Part shown: positions 38,494-48,739 of the stretch, piece after piece
How the letters are laid out: every line of letters begins with the position of its first letter
Position numbering within the stretch: position 1 is the stretch's first letter
NCBI GenBank assembly: GCA_937625935.1
Contig: OW569389.1
Location: 310,001 to 374,000, forward strand
DNA: 64,000 bases
Source: Tetramitus jugosus
Lineage: Eukaryota; Heterolobosea; Eutetramitea; Acrasida; Vahlkampfiidae
Reading direction: 5' to 3'
The notes under the pieces: model-generated
Told to the model about the DNA's origin: nothing
Seen by the model: the letters and a program-made list of their open reading frames with translations, nothing else
Databases searched by the model: none
Position numbers and translations under genes: made by a program

Positions 38494-40431
38494 ATGGCAG
38501 CAAAAAAGAAGAAACATTCTGACTCGGATCACCAAAAGTTGGTCAATCCACTATTGAAGGATTATGTTTTCAGTCTACATGGAATTTTATCACGTATGTT
38601 GTTTTATTGTTCGGCAGCACTGAATCAAAAGTTTTATTGTTGTTGAAGATCTTTGCGTTCGTGTTGTTGTTATTGACATCCAAACTTCTTCTTCTTTTAT
38701 TGCCAAAAAAATTCATGGAATGACATCAACAACAACAATGGCGGCAACGAATAATTGATCACCTGAATAATCACAACCATAGACGATGACAGTAGAGAGT
38801 GTTTTCGGAAATTTTTGACCAAGGAGCTAAACATTGAGCCGCTACAATTCTTGGAATCATTGGAAATATTAGAGCGCCTCTGTACTCAACTTCCAAGCGC
38901 CAAGAGCAATACCCCGACAACACCCGTTACGAACGCGGGCTATCTCATCGACAACAATTTCACGAACACTACGGAAGAAAAATCCCATTTGAGCGAAACG
39001 CCCACGCGAGAATCCGTAGCTTTCGCTTCACCACCCTCTTTTCTAGCTCAGCCCGTGAACATCACGAGTCCAACAACCAAAGTTCTTGATCTCGTCAAAG
39101 ACATTCTCAATTCCTTTATCAAGTCTGGTTCCAAGAAGGAAATTAATATTTCAGCCAAGGACAAGCAAGATTTGTACACGAGCTTCATTCTTCCCTCTGT
39201 CACTACAAAAGCTTCTGATGGCAATGATCGAAACAATAGCAACAAAAATGTCAAGGATGTTGGCAGTGACGAGATCAATGAGAGCATTGATCTCATTAAG
39301 CTAAGCTCTGGTCGCGTCTCCATTGATGGCATAAGGTTACTCGATCAGTTCAAGAATGTGAGGCTCATTGTTGAGCGTGAAATGACCTGTGATGTCTTAC
39401 CAAGATTTCTGAGATCTGATCTGTGGATGGCGCTCATTGTTACTCATGGTGATTCGCTGATTAAGCGCATTGGCAAACATAGGAAAGCAGTTGAGATGTC
39501 ATATGAGGAAGCTGATTTTGTGAATCATTTGGTAGAAGAGAGAGATGTTGAGTTCTTGAGAGAGTTGGCTGAGGACAGTTACGATTGGAAGCTCATTGGT
39601 TTTGATCCCACACAAAAAATTATGGCCTTCCGATCCAAGCACATTCTAAACTATTTCCCTGATGTTTCTTGGTTAAGTAATGGAGGTGCTTGCTCAAAGT
39701 ACGTTGGTATATTGGACTTTCCGTTTGAAACGTGTGTCCATTACTTGATGCATGCAAAGTATGTGTCTCAATTCGATGGCAATGTTACGCATCAAGAAAC
39801 GCTCGAATACTACACGTATGAGCAACTCCTTGAAAAGTATCCAGGCAAGGACGTAGGAAAAACTCATCGGACGTGTGCAGTCATGAACTATGATCTCAAG
39901 TTTCCATTCCCTCTGGCACCTAGAGTATACACTGTGGCAACAAGTGGAATGTACGATGAAGAAAAGAAGGAGGTGATTGCAATTTCAAAGCCATGTTATC
40001 ATCCATCGCTTGACTCTGTCAACAAGAAAAAAGTTTGTCTTTTCAAGGATCTCCAGTTGTATACATTGAAGAAGCTAGATGATCAGAGAACTCTTTACTT
40101 CCAGATCCATATCACCAACATGGGAAGTGTGCTAGGTAATAAGTTGAGTCAGCTTGTCATGTTCCATCGAGGCAAACAACTAAGTTCAAACATTACCAAG
40201 TTCCTAAAGAGCAGGAAAGACAAGGAAGTGCCTCCACATGATCCCAACGACGGTCTCATGAAACCATACCTGGATCATAGGGAATACCTCGAACAATTGA
40301 AGCAGGAACAAGAGTTGTCTGAGAATACGGCGTCTTCGGCCGGTCACCCCAACGATGAGGAGCAAACAGCAAACGGGGATATGACCCTAGGAACGCCCGC
40401 TGATCCAGTCCCATTACTTCCGTCTACATAA
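38494..40431 (+). CDS. RGS-START fusion protein (two exons, 582 aa)
   Basis: Exon 1 is 38494-38593 and exon 2 is 38783-40431; the 189-bp intron has donor GTATGT and acceptor CATAG. The splice joins the two parts of the first RGS helix (exon 2 starts HDDSRECFRKFLTKELNIEPL). The RGS domain is split: an insert of about 100 Ser/Thr-rich residues separates the first part from ILNSFIKSGSKKEIN, and a second insert precedes LLDQFKNV and VLPRFLRSDLW. A START lipid-transfer domain follows, beginning around FLRELAEDSYDWKLIGFD, with YVGILDFPFETCVHYLMHAKY, and a Glu/Asn-rich tail. RGS domains accelerate G-alpha GTPase and START domains bind lipids. The pairing suggests lipid-gated G-protein control. Confidence 0.82.
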
Positions 40432-40443
40432 ACAACTTTTCAT

Positions 40444-40986
40444 TTATTTTCTTTTCAGTTCTTGACCAGCAACAAGCTCGTACTGATGAATGACATTACC
40501 GACAGCCTTTGGAATGTAAATGACGAGCATGTAGAAGATCAAACTGTTCATGAACCACCAACCAAGGGCAGCAACAGAGACAAATCGCAGAGGGGACTTT
40601 GGCCAAATTTGCATCCAATGACCCAACAAAAAAGGAGCCAAAAATCCAAACAACCACTCAGAGGCCCATCCAACAACCGTAGTCACTGCAATTCTCTTCC
40701 AGAAGCCAACACATCTTGGAATGAACACCCAGTAGTACAATGACCAGAAAACAACAACACAGGTCAGCCATGACAACAAGCTCTGGAAATAAAAGTAGTA
40801 GTATGGAGAGGCTGGATAGTACCATCCATATTCACCAGTCACAAACTTTGTAAACTTGTTTTGACCTAGCTCAACGAACCAGAAGACAAAAGGCAAGTAA
40901 AAAGTTTGAATGAGAAGGGTGATGAGAAAAGTTTTAACTGGAGGGAACTTTGTCCAAAAATTGGTAGAAGCTTGAGCCATGATCAA
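40444..40986 (-). CDS. Multi-pass membrane protein of unknown function (180 aa)
   Basis: Four hydrophobic segments are visible: about residues 17-36, 68-95, 97-121 and 132-158. The C-terminal KRK is basic. The small size and aromatic-rich helices suggest an organelle membrane protein, but it does not show the Mpv17/PMP22 signature and no family is claimed. It ends 12 bp from the convergent RGS-START gene. Confidence 0.55.
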   Translation of the reverse strand: MIMAQASTNFWTKFPPVKTFLITLLIQTFYLPFVFWFVELGQNKFTKFVTGEYGWYYPASPYYYFYFQSLLSWLTCVVVFWSLYYWVFIPRCVGFWKRIAVTTVVGWASEWLFGFLAPFLLGHWMQIWPKSPLRFVSVAALGWWFMNSLIFYMLVIYIPKAVGNVIHQYELVAGQELKRK

Positions 40987-41279
40987 GTGACACTATATTA
41001 TAACGTTCAGATTTTGTTTTGTTTTTTGTTGAATGGAATTTAAGGGTCAACCCCACAAGTGGATTGACAAGCAGCAGTCCAACTGTCAAAAACAGTTAAA
41101 ATTTTGTGTGGAAAAGGAATGGATGAAAGAGGACGAGAGAGGAACTTGCAGTTCCAGTAATTACTACGAAGAAACTGAAACACAGCAAACAGTCATGTAC
41201 AAACCACCAAATCCATGCAGTTCAACGGAGTACAGAACGGGGAAACGAGTTCCTTCCGCCAAAAAATTTCACACAAATC

Positions 41280-42641
41280 ATGACATTACAGTTGGCGCTC
41301 ACCAGATTGCGCTACAATGGCGGATCGATCATTAGAAGAACCCCCATGAAAGTAATTTCAAGTCAGAAGCTAATCACTAACTGCACCGTTGCTCCATTGC
41401 TGCATAACTTTTTTCATCAAAAAACATGTCAATTTCATCGCATATCTTTTTGGCGGGCAAATGATCGATCCACAAACTACAGTTGCTCGAGTGCAACTGA
41501 AAATGAACCATCCATACAAACGGAAAAGGATGAAGAAGCTCTGTTGATAAACCAACAACAAAAGCTTTCTCAGGAAGAACCAACTCAAGATCACCAAACT
41601 CAACAAGCACATCACAAGGAGCCCAAACAACGTTACAGAATCACTGTCCAATACGATGGCTATTCGTTCAGTGGTTGGCAACGACAAGACAAGCAAGAAA
41701 ACACAAAAACTGTTCAGCAATTACTAGAGAGAGCCCTCTCTTCATTTGCTCAGTCATTGTGCAAGAAAAAGGACGTTTACATTACTGCTCACACGAGCTC
41801 AAGGACAGATGCAGGTGTTCATGCCATTATGAGCACTGCTCACTTTGATCTAAAGCTCAGTCAAGCTAAAAATTCTAGCAAGTTTCCTAGTGAAGAAACT
41901 GTGCTCAAAGGATTGAATACTCACCTTACAAAGGCTCACTTGTCTGTGACTTCTGTTCGAAAGGTCGATTCTTCATACTTTGCTCGCTATGCCGCCAAAA
42001 AACGAATTTACGTTTACAAAATTGTTTTGGTGCCCAATGAACATATCAATGTATCATTGCCGTTGCTTCAACGGTATGCATGGTTCTTGAACGTGGCAGA
42101 GTTTGTGAAACGGAACAGTAACAAACTGAAATCTGATCAGCAACTAACGGGAGCATCATCGGAAGAGCAAACAACTACCACTCGTCCAGAGATGACACTG
42201 GACTTGGATCGTATGAAACAAGTGGCTGCCTTCATGTCTGGCAAGGAGTTGGACTGGCAAGCCTTGAGCACACCTGGTGATGTGAGTCGAAATCGAGGAA
42301 AACCGATCAATACCATTCGTCGTATTGACTCGATTGATATTGTGCATCAAAAAGCAACACCTCAATCTTCGCTACACACATTCACAAGTGATCCCTTCAG
42401 TTTCTTCAATCCGTCCTATGACTCTATCACTGTCACAATTACTGCCCAGAGTTTTCTATATCATCAAATACGGTACATGATGCATGCTATGGTGTCTGTT
42501 GCAAGTGGTGTATCGTCACTGGAGGATATCGAACAATTGTTTCGCGAAGCGAAACCTCCATCAGATAAGCTCGGTCTCGCTCCTCCACATGGACTATTCT
42601 TGGCAGCTGTACTGGATCAGTATTCACACTCGATTCATTGA
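41280..42641 (+). CDS. TruA-type tRNA pseudouridine synthase, possibly mitochondrial
   Basis: The core has the family start RITVQYDGYSFSGWQRQ, the catalytic Asp177 in SSRTDAGVHA, and the C-terminal QSFLYHQIRYMMHAMVSVASG and LAPPHGLFL. TruA-family enzymes convert uridine to pseudouridine at the anticodon-loop side of tRNA (positions 38-40 in bacteria; Pus1/Pus3 relatives in eukaryotes). The N-terminal 30 residues are basic and Ser/Thr-rich without acids (MTLQLALTRLRYNGGSIIRR), consistent with a mitochondrial peptide. The stop overlaps the 3' end of the convergent next gene by 18 bp. Confidence 0.87.
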   Translation: MTLQLALTRLRYNGGSIIRRTPMKVISSQKLITNCTVAPLLHNFFHQKTCQFHRISFWRANDRSTNYSCSSATENEPSIQTEKDEEALLINQQQKLSQEEPTQDHQTQQAHHKEPKQRYRITVQYDGYSFSGWQRQDKQENTKTVQQLLERALSSFAQSLCKKKDVYITAHTSSRTDAGVHAIMSTAHFDLKLSQAKNSSKFPSEETVLKGLNTHLTKAHLSVTSVRKVDSSYFARYAAKKRIYVYKIVLVPNEHINVSLPLLQRYAWFLNVAEFVKRNSNKLKSDQQLTGASSEEQTTTTRPEMTLDLDRMKQVAAFMSGKELDWQALSTPGDVSRNRGKPINTIRRIDSIDIVHQKATPQSSLHTFTSDPFSFFNPSYDSITVTITAQSFLYHQIRYMMHAMVSVASGVSSLEDIEQLFREAKPPSDKLGLAPPHGLFLAAVLDQYSHSIH

Positions 42642-43424
42642 TAGTTTATTGAATTCAAGGAGCTCGAGATATAAACGAGCCAGTTGAAAGATATTATCAT
42701 TTGATGACTCAAATTGTTCTCTCCGCTCATTACACTCCTTCTCTTTCTCTCTTGCTTCTCTATACTTGATGTTTAGCTGTGCCAATTGTTCAGAAATGAC
42801 CTCACTTAGGATACTTTTAGTCTTAGATGCATGCTCACCACCCTCTGAGGAAGACAGAATACCAGCAAACAAGGATTCCCTCCTTGACACACTCGATGGA
42901 ATTGTTTCAGTTCCTCCCTTCACGGACGGTTCTTCTAAACTCTCGAAGTTTTGAGGCAATTGAGTCAAGAGTCGATACTGAGCTTGGATGGCCTCTATAC
43001 TTCTCTCACAAGCATCACATTCCTTGTCGATTGATTCCAACGATTGTAACACATGACTCGTAATCTCTGGAAAGAAGTCACTTTTTTCAATCATTGAAAC
43101 ACTTTTCGTGACCAATTCAAAGACTTCTGAGCGCCTCGATCCTAGTTGAGTCAGATCTAATTGTTCAAGTTCCTTCACTATATTGCCTACTCGGATCAAT
43201 AATTGTTTATACTCATATTGATCTACTAACCGTTGCTTCTCTTGTTGCAACCATTCCTTGTCTCTGTATTGGCCCATCAATTGCTCTCTGTACTTTTGTA
43301 AACCCTCTTTTACAATGTATGTTTCTCCGAGTATGCGAGGACAAATTTTTGTCTCTCCTTTTTTATCTCCTTCATTATGTTCTACTTGGAGAGGAGTTTG
43401 ATCGTCTTTAATCTTGGTTGACAT
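42624..43424 (-). CDS. Coiled-coil protein of unknown function (266 aa)
   Basis: Heptad-rich charged helices dominate: about residues 35-95, 125-155 and 205-255 (KYREAREKEKECNERREQFE). A Ser-rich central linker is present. No family is recognised. The 3' end overlaps the convergent TruA gene. A structural or cytoskeletal role is possible but unproven. Confidence 0.6.
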   Translation of the reverse strand: MSTKIKDDQTPLQVEHNEGDKKGETKICPRILGETYIVKEGLQKYREQLMGQYRDKEWLQQEKQRLVDQYEYKQLLIRVGNIVKELEQLDLTQLGSRRSEVFELVTKSVSMIEKSDFFPEITSHVLQSLESIDKECDACERSIEAIQAQYRLLTQLPQNFESLEEPSVKGGTETIPSSVSRRESLFAGILSSSEGGEHASKTKSILSEVISEQLAQLNIKYREAREKEKECNERREQFESSNDNIFQLARLYLELLEFNKLSMNRV

Positions 43425-43644
43425 CTTCTATTGATTGTGTTTTTCTTTTCAAAGTTTAGTTTATTTCTCCTCTAAAAAGTTATTGAGTCCAAACCAAATA
43501 CAACCCAAACGACTGGCCGTGGTTTCAAGGAAGTCCTCACATTGTCCAGATTTTGAATCAAATGCCAACTGGGAGCAGATATACCAAGAATTTAGTTCAC
43601 ATTATTGTCATCATTAGATCACAAACTACATGAATTTCTTCACA

Positions 43645-45411
43645 TCAACCAAACCATGATGGAGGACATCCAATCTCCTTGAGCCATCTCTGCCAATGAA
43701 AATCTGGCTCACTACTCTTTTGTTGATAGCATATACATTTGCCAATTTGTGATCCCATGCGCTGAACGACCCATGGTGCATTGCTGGCCCTTCCATGTCC
43801 AACATTACCAAACGTTGACATTTTAGACACGACTTGAGCGTGAGAATAGGACAAGAGCATAATATCAACCAGTGCGTTCTGCACGGCAACTACACTCCGA
43901 GAGAATGTGAGTTCCTGAGGATAACTAATTGCAACACCATCAGGGAACCGTTCCTTTGTGTTTTGAATCGTGGTTGCATTGTCTGACATGACCAACACAC
44001 GATATCCATCAATCCAACTCGCCACAACACTGTTTGCGCAATCCCAAAAGAATTTTTCTTCAGATTCGACAAACCATTTGATGGATCGCTCCTTTTCATT
44101 TCTTCGAATCTGAAGTCCAACCATTTTGTAACGTCCTTTGTAATCCGGACTCAATGGAAGTTCAGCTCTCAGATGGCTAGGCACGAGAATATCATTCTGT
44201 TGAATGAAATCTGCCGTTTTTTGAGCAATGTGTGGCAATGGTTGGAACAAGAATCGACTCACGACACCATAGGCATCGCCTTCTGGGAACATGATGTGCT
44301 CCAATTCGTTCATGAACGAATTTTCACGAATCAAATTTGTAAAGTATTGATTACTTCTGAATTCGCTCCATCCGTGTAGCTCTCGCGCCAAATTGAGACA
44401 TTTCAAGTATTGGAAAGCAGGAATGGATTGGTCTTTGCGATGAGTGAGCTCATATGACTTTCGATAGTGTCTCACATTATCACCACGTGTCTTTGGATTT
44501 GGTGTGCACATTTGAAGTGAGGGATGATTGGCATAGAATGACATGTAGCTCCACTCCATGCTCTTTCCGTTAATGGACGGATTCGTGAATAGCTGATGAG
44601 CACCAGCGTTACAATAGTAGTGACCTTGCCAATTATGCATAAAAACATTGCCACTCATGAGAGCTACAATAAAGCTACTTGCTACACCAATCATGACATT
44701 GGCCAATCCACTGCTTTCCCATGGTCTAAACACAATGACGTCTCCAAATGGAACCAACGCAGCAGCAGCTGCAGCAGCAGTTGAATCAGCAGCAGCGGTA
44801 GTAGGAGAGGCCGTTGACGGTGCAGTCACAACAGAAGCTTTTTCAGGTAGTGTATTAGCAGGAAGACGACGACTCGTCTCTTCTTTATCTTGATAAACCA
44901 CCTTGTTGCTATCGTGGATGATAGAGTTAGGATTATGGCAACCAATGGCTTGAATCTTGCTCAATTGCTCCGTATGCCACTCTGCATAATCTTCCAACAA
45001 ATCAGACATATTCAACGATTGAGACCAACGATCAAAGTACCAAGGGATCGCGTCTTTTGGCGCCATCATTCCTCCCTCGGGCGCCAACTGCTTCGGAGAA
45101 TGAGTAATAAAGAGCCGCTGTAAAAGTTCCCGCGTTTTTTTCTTTGCCGTTTCCTTGTCAGCCAAATGTTCGAAAGAGGGTTTGTGCGAGTTTGTGCGAT
45201 TACGGTGGTGAATGAACGGCAGCAACACCAAGAGAAGCAACGAAACAAAAGCAACAAGTAACAGGAAAAGAGTCAATCCATTTTTTCGCAACTGAAAATG
45301 AGTGAGTGAAGCTCTTTTTCTCATCCAAAACCGCGAAAGCAGTAGTTTTATGGTTGAGAAGGAAGAGTGATGTTGTTGTTTCTTATCAGCAGCATTCATC
45401 ATCATTGTCAT
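43645..45411 (-). CDS. Fucosyltransferase-like type II membrane protein (588 aa)
   Basis: A cytoplasmic basic N-terminus precedes a signal-anchor helix (about residues 48-66). A stem includes an Ala run (about 225-232). The lumenal domain has features of the GT37/alpha-fucosyltransferase type: a start GLANVMIGVASSFIVALMSGNVFM, a nucleotide-sugar-binding motif GLQIRRNEKERS, and a late SYSHAQVVSKMSTFGNVGHG element. These fit a Golgi glycosyltransferase with GDP-fucose as the likely donor; the acceptor is unknown. Family assignment is by motif pattern only. Confidence 0.65.
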   Translation of the reverse strand: MTMMMNAADKKQQHHSSFSTIKLLLSRFWMRKRASLTHFQLRKNGLTLFLLLVAFVSLLLLVLLPFIHHRNRTNSHKPSFEHLADKETAKKKTRELLQRLFITHSPKQLAPEGGMMAPKDAIPWYFDRWSQSLNMSDLLEDYAEWHTEQLSKIQAIGCHNPNSIIHDSNKVVYQDKEETSRRLPANTLPEKASVVTAPSTASPTTAAADSTAAAAAAALVPFGDVIVFRPWESSGLANVMIGVASSFIVALMSGNVFMHNWQGHYYCNAGAHQLFTNPSINGKSMEWSYMSFYANHPSLQMCTPNPKTRGDNVRHYRKSYELTHRKDQSIPAFQYLKCLNLARELHGWSEFRSNQYFTNLIRENSFMNELEHIMFPEGDAYGVVSRFLFQPLPHIAQKTADFIQQNDILVPSHLRAELPLSPDYKGRYKMVGLQIRRNEKERSIKWFVESEEKFFWDCANSVVASWIDGYRVLVMSDNATTIQNTKERFPDGVAISYPQELTFSRSVVAVQNALVDIMLLSYSHAQVVSKMSTFGNVGHGRASNAPWVVQRMGSQIGKCICYQQKSSEPDFHWQRWLKEIGCPPSWFG

Positions 45412-45717
45412 ATCTTGTTTTTTTGTTTTTCTGGCTCACAACCTTTTGTCATACCCCAAAATGAAGAATTTCAATGGAGGTTGTTGGTTATTTTGATCAC
45501 ACAGGGAACATGCAAGATTGCGCGTTCTGCTTTTTGTGTTTGATGGGTCAAAAGGCGGATTTAGATCATGGTTCACTTCCTTGTGATTGAGGTTAACGCC
45601 GCGAAATAAACTCATCGATCCAACCCCGAATTTTTTCACTTTCTGAACCGCTTGTTGTAGTACTTCAAACGTGGTTTTACAAACGACACCACCACCATAA
45701 ACAAAACCAATAATACA
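45412..45717. other. Intergenic, no terminal repeats seen
   Basis: Sequence between the fucosyltransferase-like gene (minus) and the transposase-like gene (plus). I looked for inverted termini matching 46600-46881 and found none. A CAA/ACC-rich leader precedes the transposase ATG. Confidence 0.4.
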
Positions 45718-46599
45718 ATGACCCTGTCATATCGTGACATTCGTGAAGCCGTCGAGCAAAAAGTTCGCAGAGCAACGGTTGATGTATTGGTCAGCTACCT
45801 CCTTAGCCATTCGGTTCATCTCGGGGGTCATGAGCAACCGAAACACTTTCTTCGGCGTACAGTGTATCTACAACTGTACAAGGATGCGTACCATATTGGT
45901 TTCTCCGAGCTATCGAAGGCAACAAAAGGTTGGTACAAGGTCAACCATAAAACTCTTGACAGAAACATCAAAAATGTAAGAAAAGGACTGAACACCTGGG
46001 GTAGGAGTCAAGTCACTCCTGGGACTACTGCTGACTGGGAAAAAGCAACAAAGGAAGTCGAAATTCCGAGAGCCGTCGGAGAGACCACTCTTTGGATCGC
46101 TTCAACAGATTGTCAAATTGAGAGAAGAGGAGAGGCACTCAAGAGGCATCCCTTGTATAGTGGTAAACTAAAGAAGGTAGCTCTGCGAAGAATGGTCATC
46201 ACTGATGGCAGACGGAGAATTCGATTCTTCTCGGATGGATACACACCAAAGCTGTATGATTCACACTGGGCGAAGATAAACAAGAGAATTCTTGATGAAA
46301 GCTTCAGTGGTGGTGTGTTTATTGGTGACACAGACTTCCAAAGTTTCGAACATGAGACCGGATTGAAGTGCTACACACCAATCACGATTCCTGTTGGTCG
46401 CACTAAGAAGGGCAATCCCCTCAGTCAAGGTCAAGAAGAATATAATGCCAAACAGAGAAGTGTGAGAGCCATTTGTGAAGCCACCTTGGGGGAAATTAAA
46501 ACAAAGTTCAAGAGTCTCACCACAGCATGGGCTGAAAGTGAACACCAACAAGATTACCTGTTTTCCATTGCTTGTGGAATACACAACGTTGAGCTCTAA
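45718..46599 (+). CDS. DDE transposase-like protein (293 aa), possibly domesticated
   Basis: The N-terminal helical region (about 55-100) is compatible with a helix-turn-helix. The catalytic core shows the PIF/Harbinger-IS5 type pattern: D131 (ASTDCQIERR), the YSGKLKKVALRRMVITDG strand, D204 (GDTDF) and E254 in AICEATLGEIKTKF. The frame is intact, unlike the retroelements in this window. No terminal inverted repeats or target duplication were found nearby, so it may be an exapted single gene or an element whose ends are degraded. Function as a transposase is not proven. Confidence 0.7.
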   Translation: MTLSYRDIREAVEQKVRRATVDVLVSYLLSHSVHLGGHEQPKHFLRRTVYLQLYKDAYHIGFSELSKATKGWYKVNHKTLDRNIKNVRKGLNTWGRSQVTPGTTADWEKATKEVEIPRAVGETTLWIASTDCQIERRGEALKRHPLYSGKLKKVALRRMVITDGRRRIRFFSDGYTPKLYDSHWAKINKRILDESFSGGVFIGDTDFQSFEHETGLKCYTPITIPVGRTKKGNPLSQGQEEYNAKQRSVRAICEATLGEIKTKFKSLTTAWAESEHQQDYLFSIACGIHNVEL

Positions 46600-46881
46600 A
46601 GGGAAGCTCAGTTGTTGTTGTTGTATGAAAAGAATTGCAAAGATGTTTTATCCCTCATTGCCCAAATTCAAATCTACAATAAACTGTTTCTTGGGGACTG
46701 TTGGAAAAGAATTCCCTGATTGCAGGATGAACCACAGTAGCAATTTTGTAAAAATGTAATAGTTTTTTATCAATATTGTTATTGTTGAAATGGAAGGAAA
46801 TTTGATAATTTGATGATTGATTCATACATGGATAAGCAATAAATGTGTAACGAGACAAACAAGGCAAACAAGCAAGCACAT

Positions 46882-48353
46882 TTAAACGGTCCAAACACGC
46901 AAAGTAGTATCCCAAGAGGCAGAAACAAGAGCACAGCCGTTAGGACTGACCTGTACATGACTGACACTATTCTCGTGACCCACCAAAGTCTTCACAGGCT
47001 TTGCAGTCATCGTATCCCAAGCAATAATCTTCTTGTCCTCATACGAAGTAAACATCATTCGTCCACTCTTACTAAAGCTCAAACTGGTCACAGGTTCCTT
47101 GACGAGCGTATCATCCTCAAACGTAGTCAACGTCTGATTCGCTCTCATATCAAACAAGCTACAAGTCTGATCCTCACTACCCGTTCCAATCAACAATCCA
47201 TTAGGGAAGAATCGAACCGAGTTGACATCACTCGTATGATGACCCGTAATGGTCTGAACACATTTTCCACTACGAATATCCCACACTTTTGCACTCTTGT
47301 CGCAACTACCAGAAACAAGCATGTTGTGATCCGGAGAAATATTCACATTCATCACATCACCCAAATGACCTGTAAATTTGGTCAGGACTTGACCCATTTC
47401 GATATCCCAATGCATACAACTCTGATCACCAGACGATGTAATAATATGACGATCACTAATAAACTCGCAATCACTCAAATAACCATTGTGAGCCACCAGT
47501 GATTTACTGACCTTGATATCAGACATGTCATTGAGTGCAGCAGCACTGTGAGCTACAGATGTATGATTACTATTGTTGTTCATCATTGAATTTTGAACAT
47601 TGTTATTATTATTGTTGTTATTATTATTATTATTGCTATTGTTGTTATTGTTATTATTCATGTTATGGTTACTACTGTTGATATTGTTGTTACTAGTGTT
47701 ACCTCCAGTGCCAATCGTACTTGCCAAATTGTTAATATTAAAAATGCTGCACGTGTTGTCCAATCCACCACATGCTACCATGTTACCTGATGGTGCAAAC
47801 GCACATGTCATGATCCAGTTACTGGTCAGTGGAATAGAGTGAATCTTGTATGTGGTTTTTGCGTTCCAGACAATCATACGACCGTCTTGACTGGCAGAGA
47901 CGAGATGAGTGTTGTCTGCACACCAATCCACACAGTAAATTTTACTCAAGTGACCCTTGAGAACGCTCTTGCATCTCATATTGTGCAAATTCAATGGTTT
48001 GCTACTAGTAAAGTCTTGCACTGTGTATTTTTGTATGATAAAATTTGTATGTCATCGTTGGTTAGTTGATGATGAATAGAGGAGAAAAGAATTTTTTTTT
48101 GTATGTTAGCTTTTTTGACATTTCAACGTCGAAAAAAAAGCAATGTAGCTTTGTAGCTATGTAGATGATAGTGAGAGAGATACGTACAGCTTGCATCATT
48201 GTTTGCTTGCTTTGCTTTTTCAATTTGGTCCTTCAATGCCTTGGCATCTTTTTTTGCTTGGTCAATTGCTTGTGGCAATTCGTTTGGACTAATTTTTCTC
48301 ACTTGTTCTTCGACGGACTCTGAGACAACGATTCCTCGCTTGGCACTTGACAT
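46882..48353 (-). CDS. Heterotrimeric G-protein beta subunit (two exons)
   Basis: Exon 1 is 48188-48353 and exon 2 is 46882-48020. The 167-bp intron has donor GTACGT and acceptor CACAG and joins NDAS to LQDF. The protein is 434 residues: an N-terminal coiled coil (QAIDQAKKDAKALKDQIEKA) and seven WD40 blades with hallmark segments GHLSKIYCVDW, SASQDGRMIVWN, SSGDQSCMHWDIE, GSCDKSAKVWD and SASWDTTLRVW. A long Asn-rich insert lies between blade 2 and blade 3, encoded by an (AAT/AAC)n tract. G beta pairs with G gamma and transmits receptor signals. Confidence 0.94.
47600..47659. repeat. Trinucleotide microsatellite coding poly-Asn
   Basis: An ATT/GTT (AAT/AAC on the coding strand) tract inside the G-beta coding sequence, giving a long run of Asn. 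Length polymorphism is expected. Confidence 0.85.
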
Positions 48354-48739
48354 GATTTTTTTTTCTGTTGTTGTTGTTGTTGGTTGCTGTTTTATTCAAA
48401 CTTTTGTTTTTTTGCACGTATGAGTGTTTCGTTAGAATTCTGCTTCAGTTGTTGTTGTTTGACTAGGAGGAAATTTGACAGTCGCCGGTTGATGTTACCC
48501 CTATTAAAGTGAGGTGTTGCTTGGAACTGTTGACAGCTATCAAATGTCATTACCGGGATCGGTGTTTACGCTCGGAAAAATGAATAATTCTGACAACTGA
48601 AGAAAAATCTTTTTCATGCAGAGCGCTCATTTACGTTTAGAAAGATATCTGTGTGCGAGAGACCAGACCTGTGCGTGATCCGCTGCGAATACAGTAAACA
48701 CCGCGAACAAAAGAAACAGGTTGAGGAGAAACAACAAAT
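48354..48739. other. Intergenic: G-beta leader with (CAA)n
   Basis: The leader before the G-beta ATG (minus strand) is CAACAACAACAACAGAAAAA plus further A, like that of AspRS. Nothing else is recognised. Confidence 0.4.

Noticed and set aside
40444-40986. Mpv17/PMP22 family membership of the small membrane protein
   Set aside because: The family's WxxWPxxQxxxFxxVP signature is not seen; only the size and helix number are similar.
45412-46881. Terminal inverted repeats of the DDE gene
   Set aside because: I compared both flanks by eye and found no convincing inverted match or short flanking duplication.
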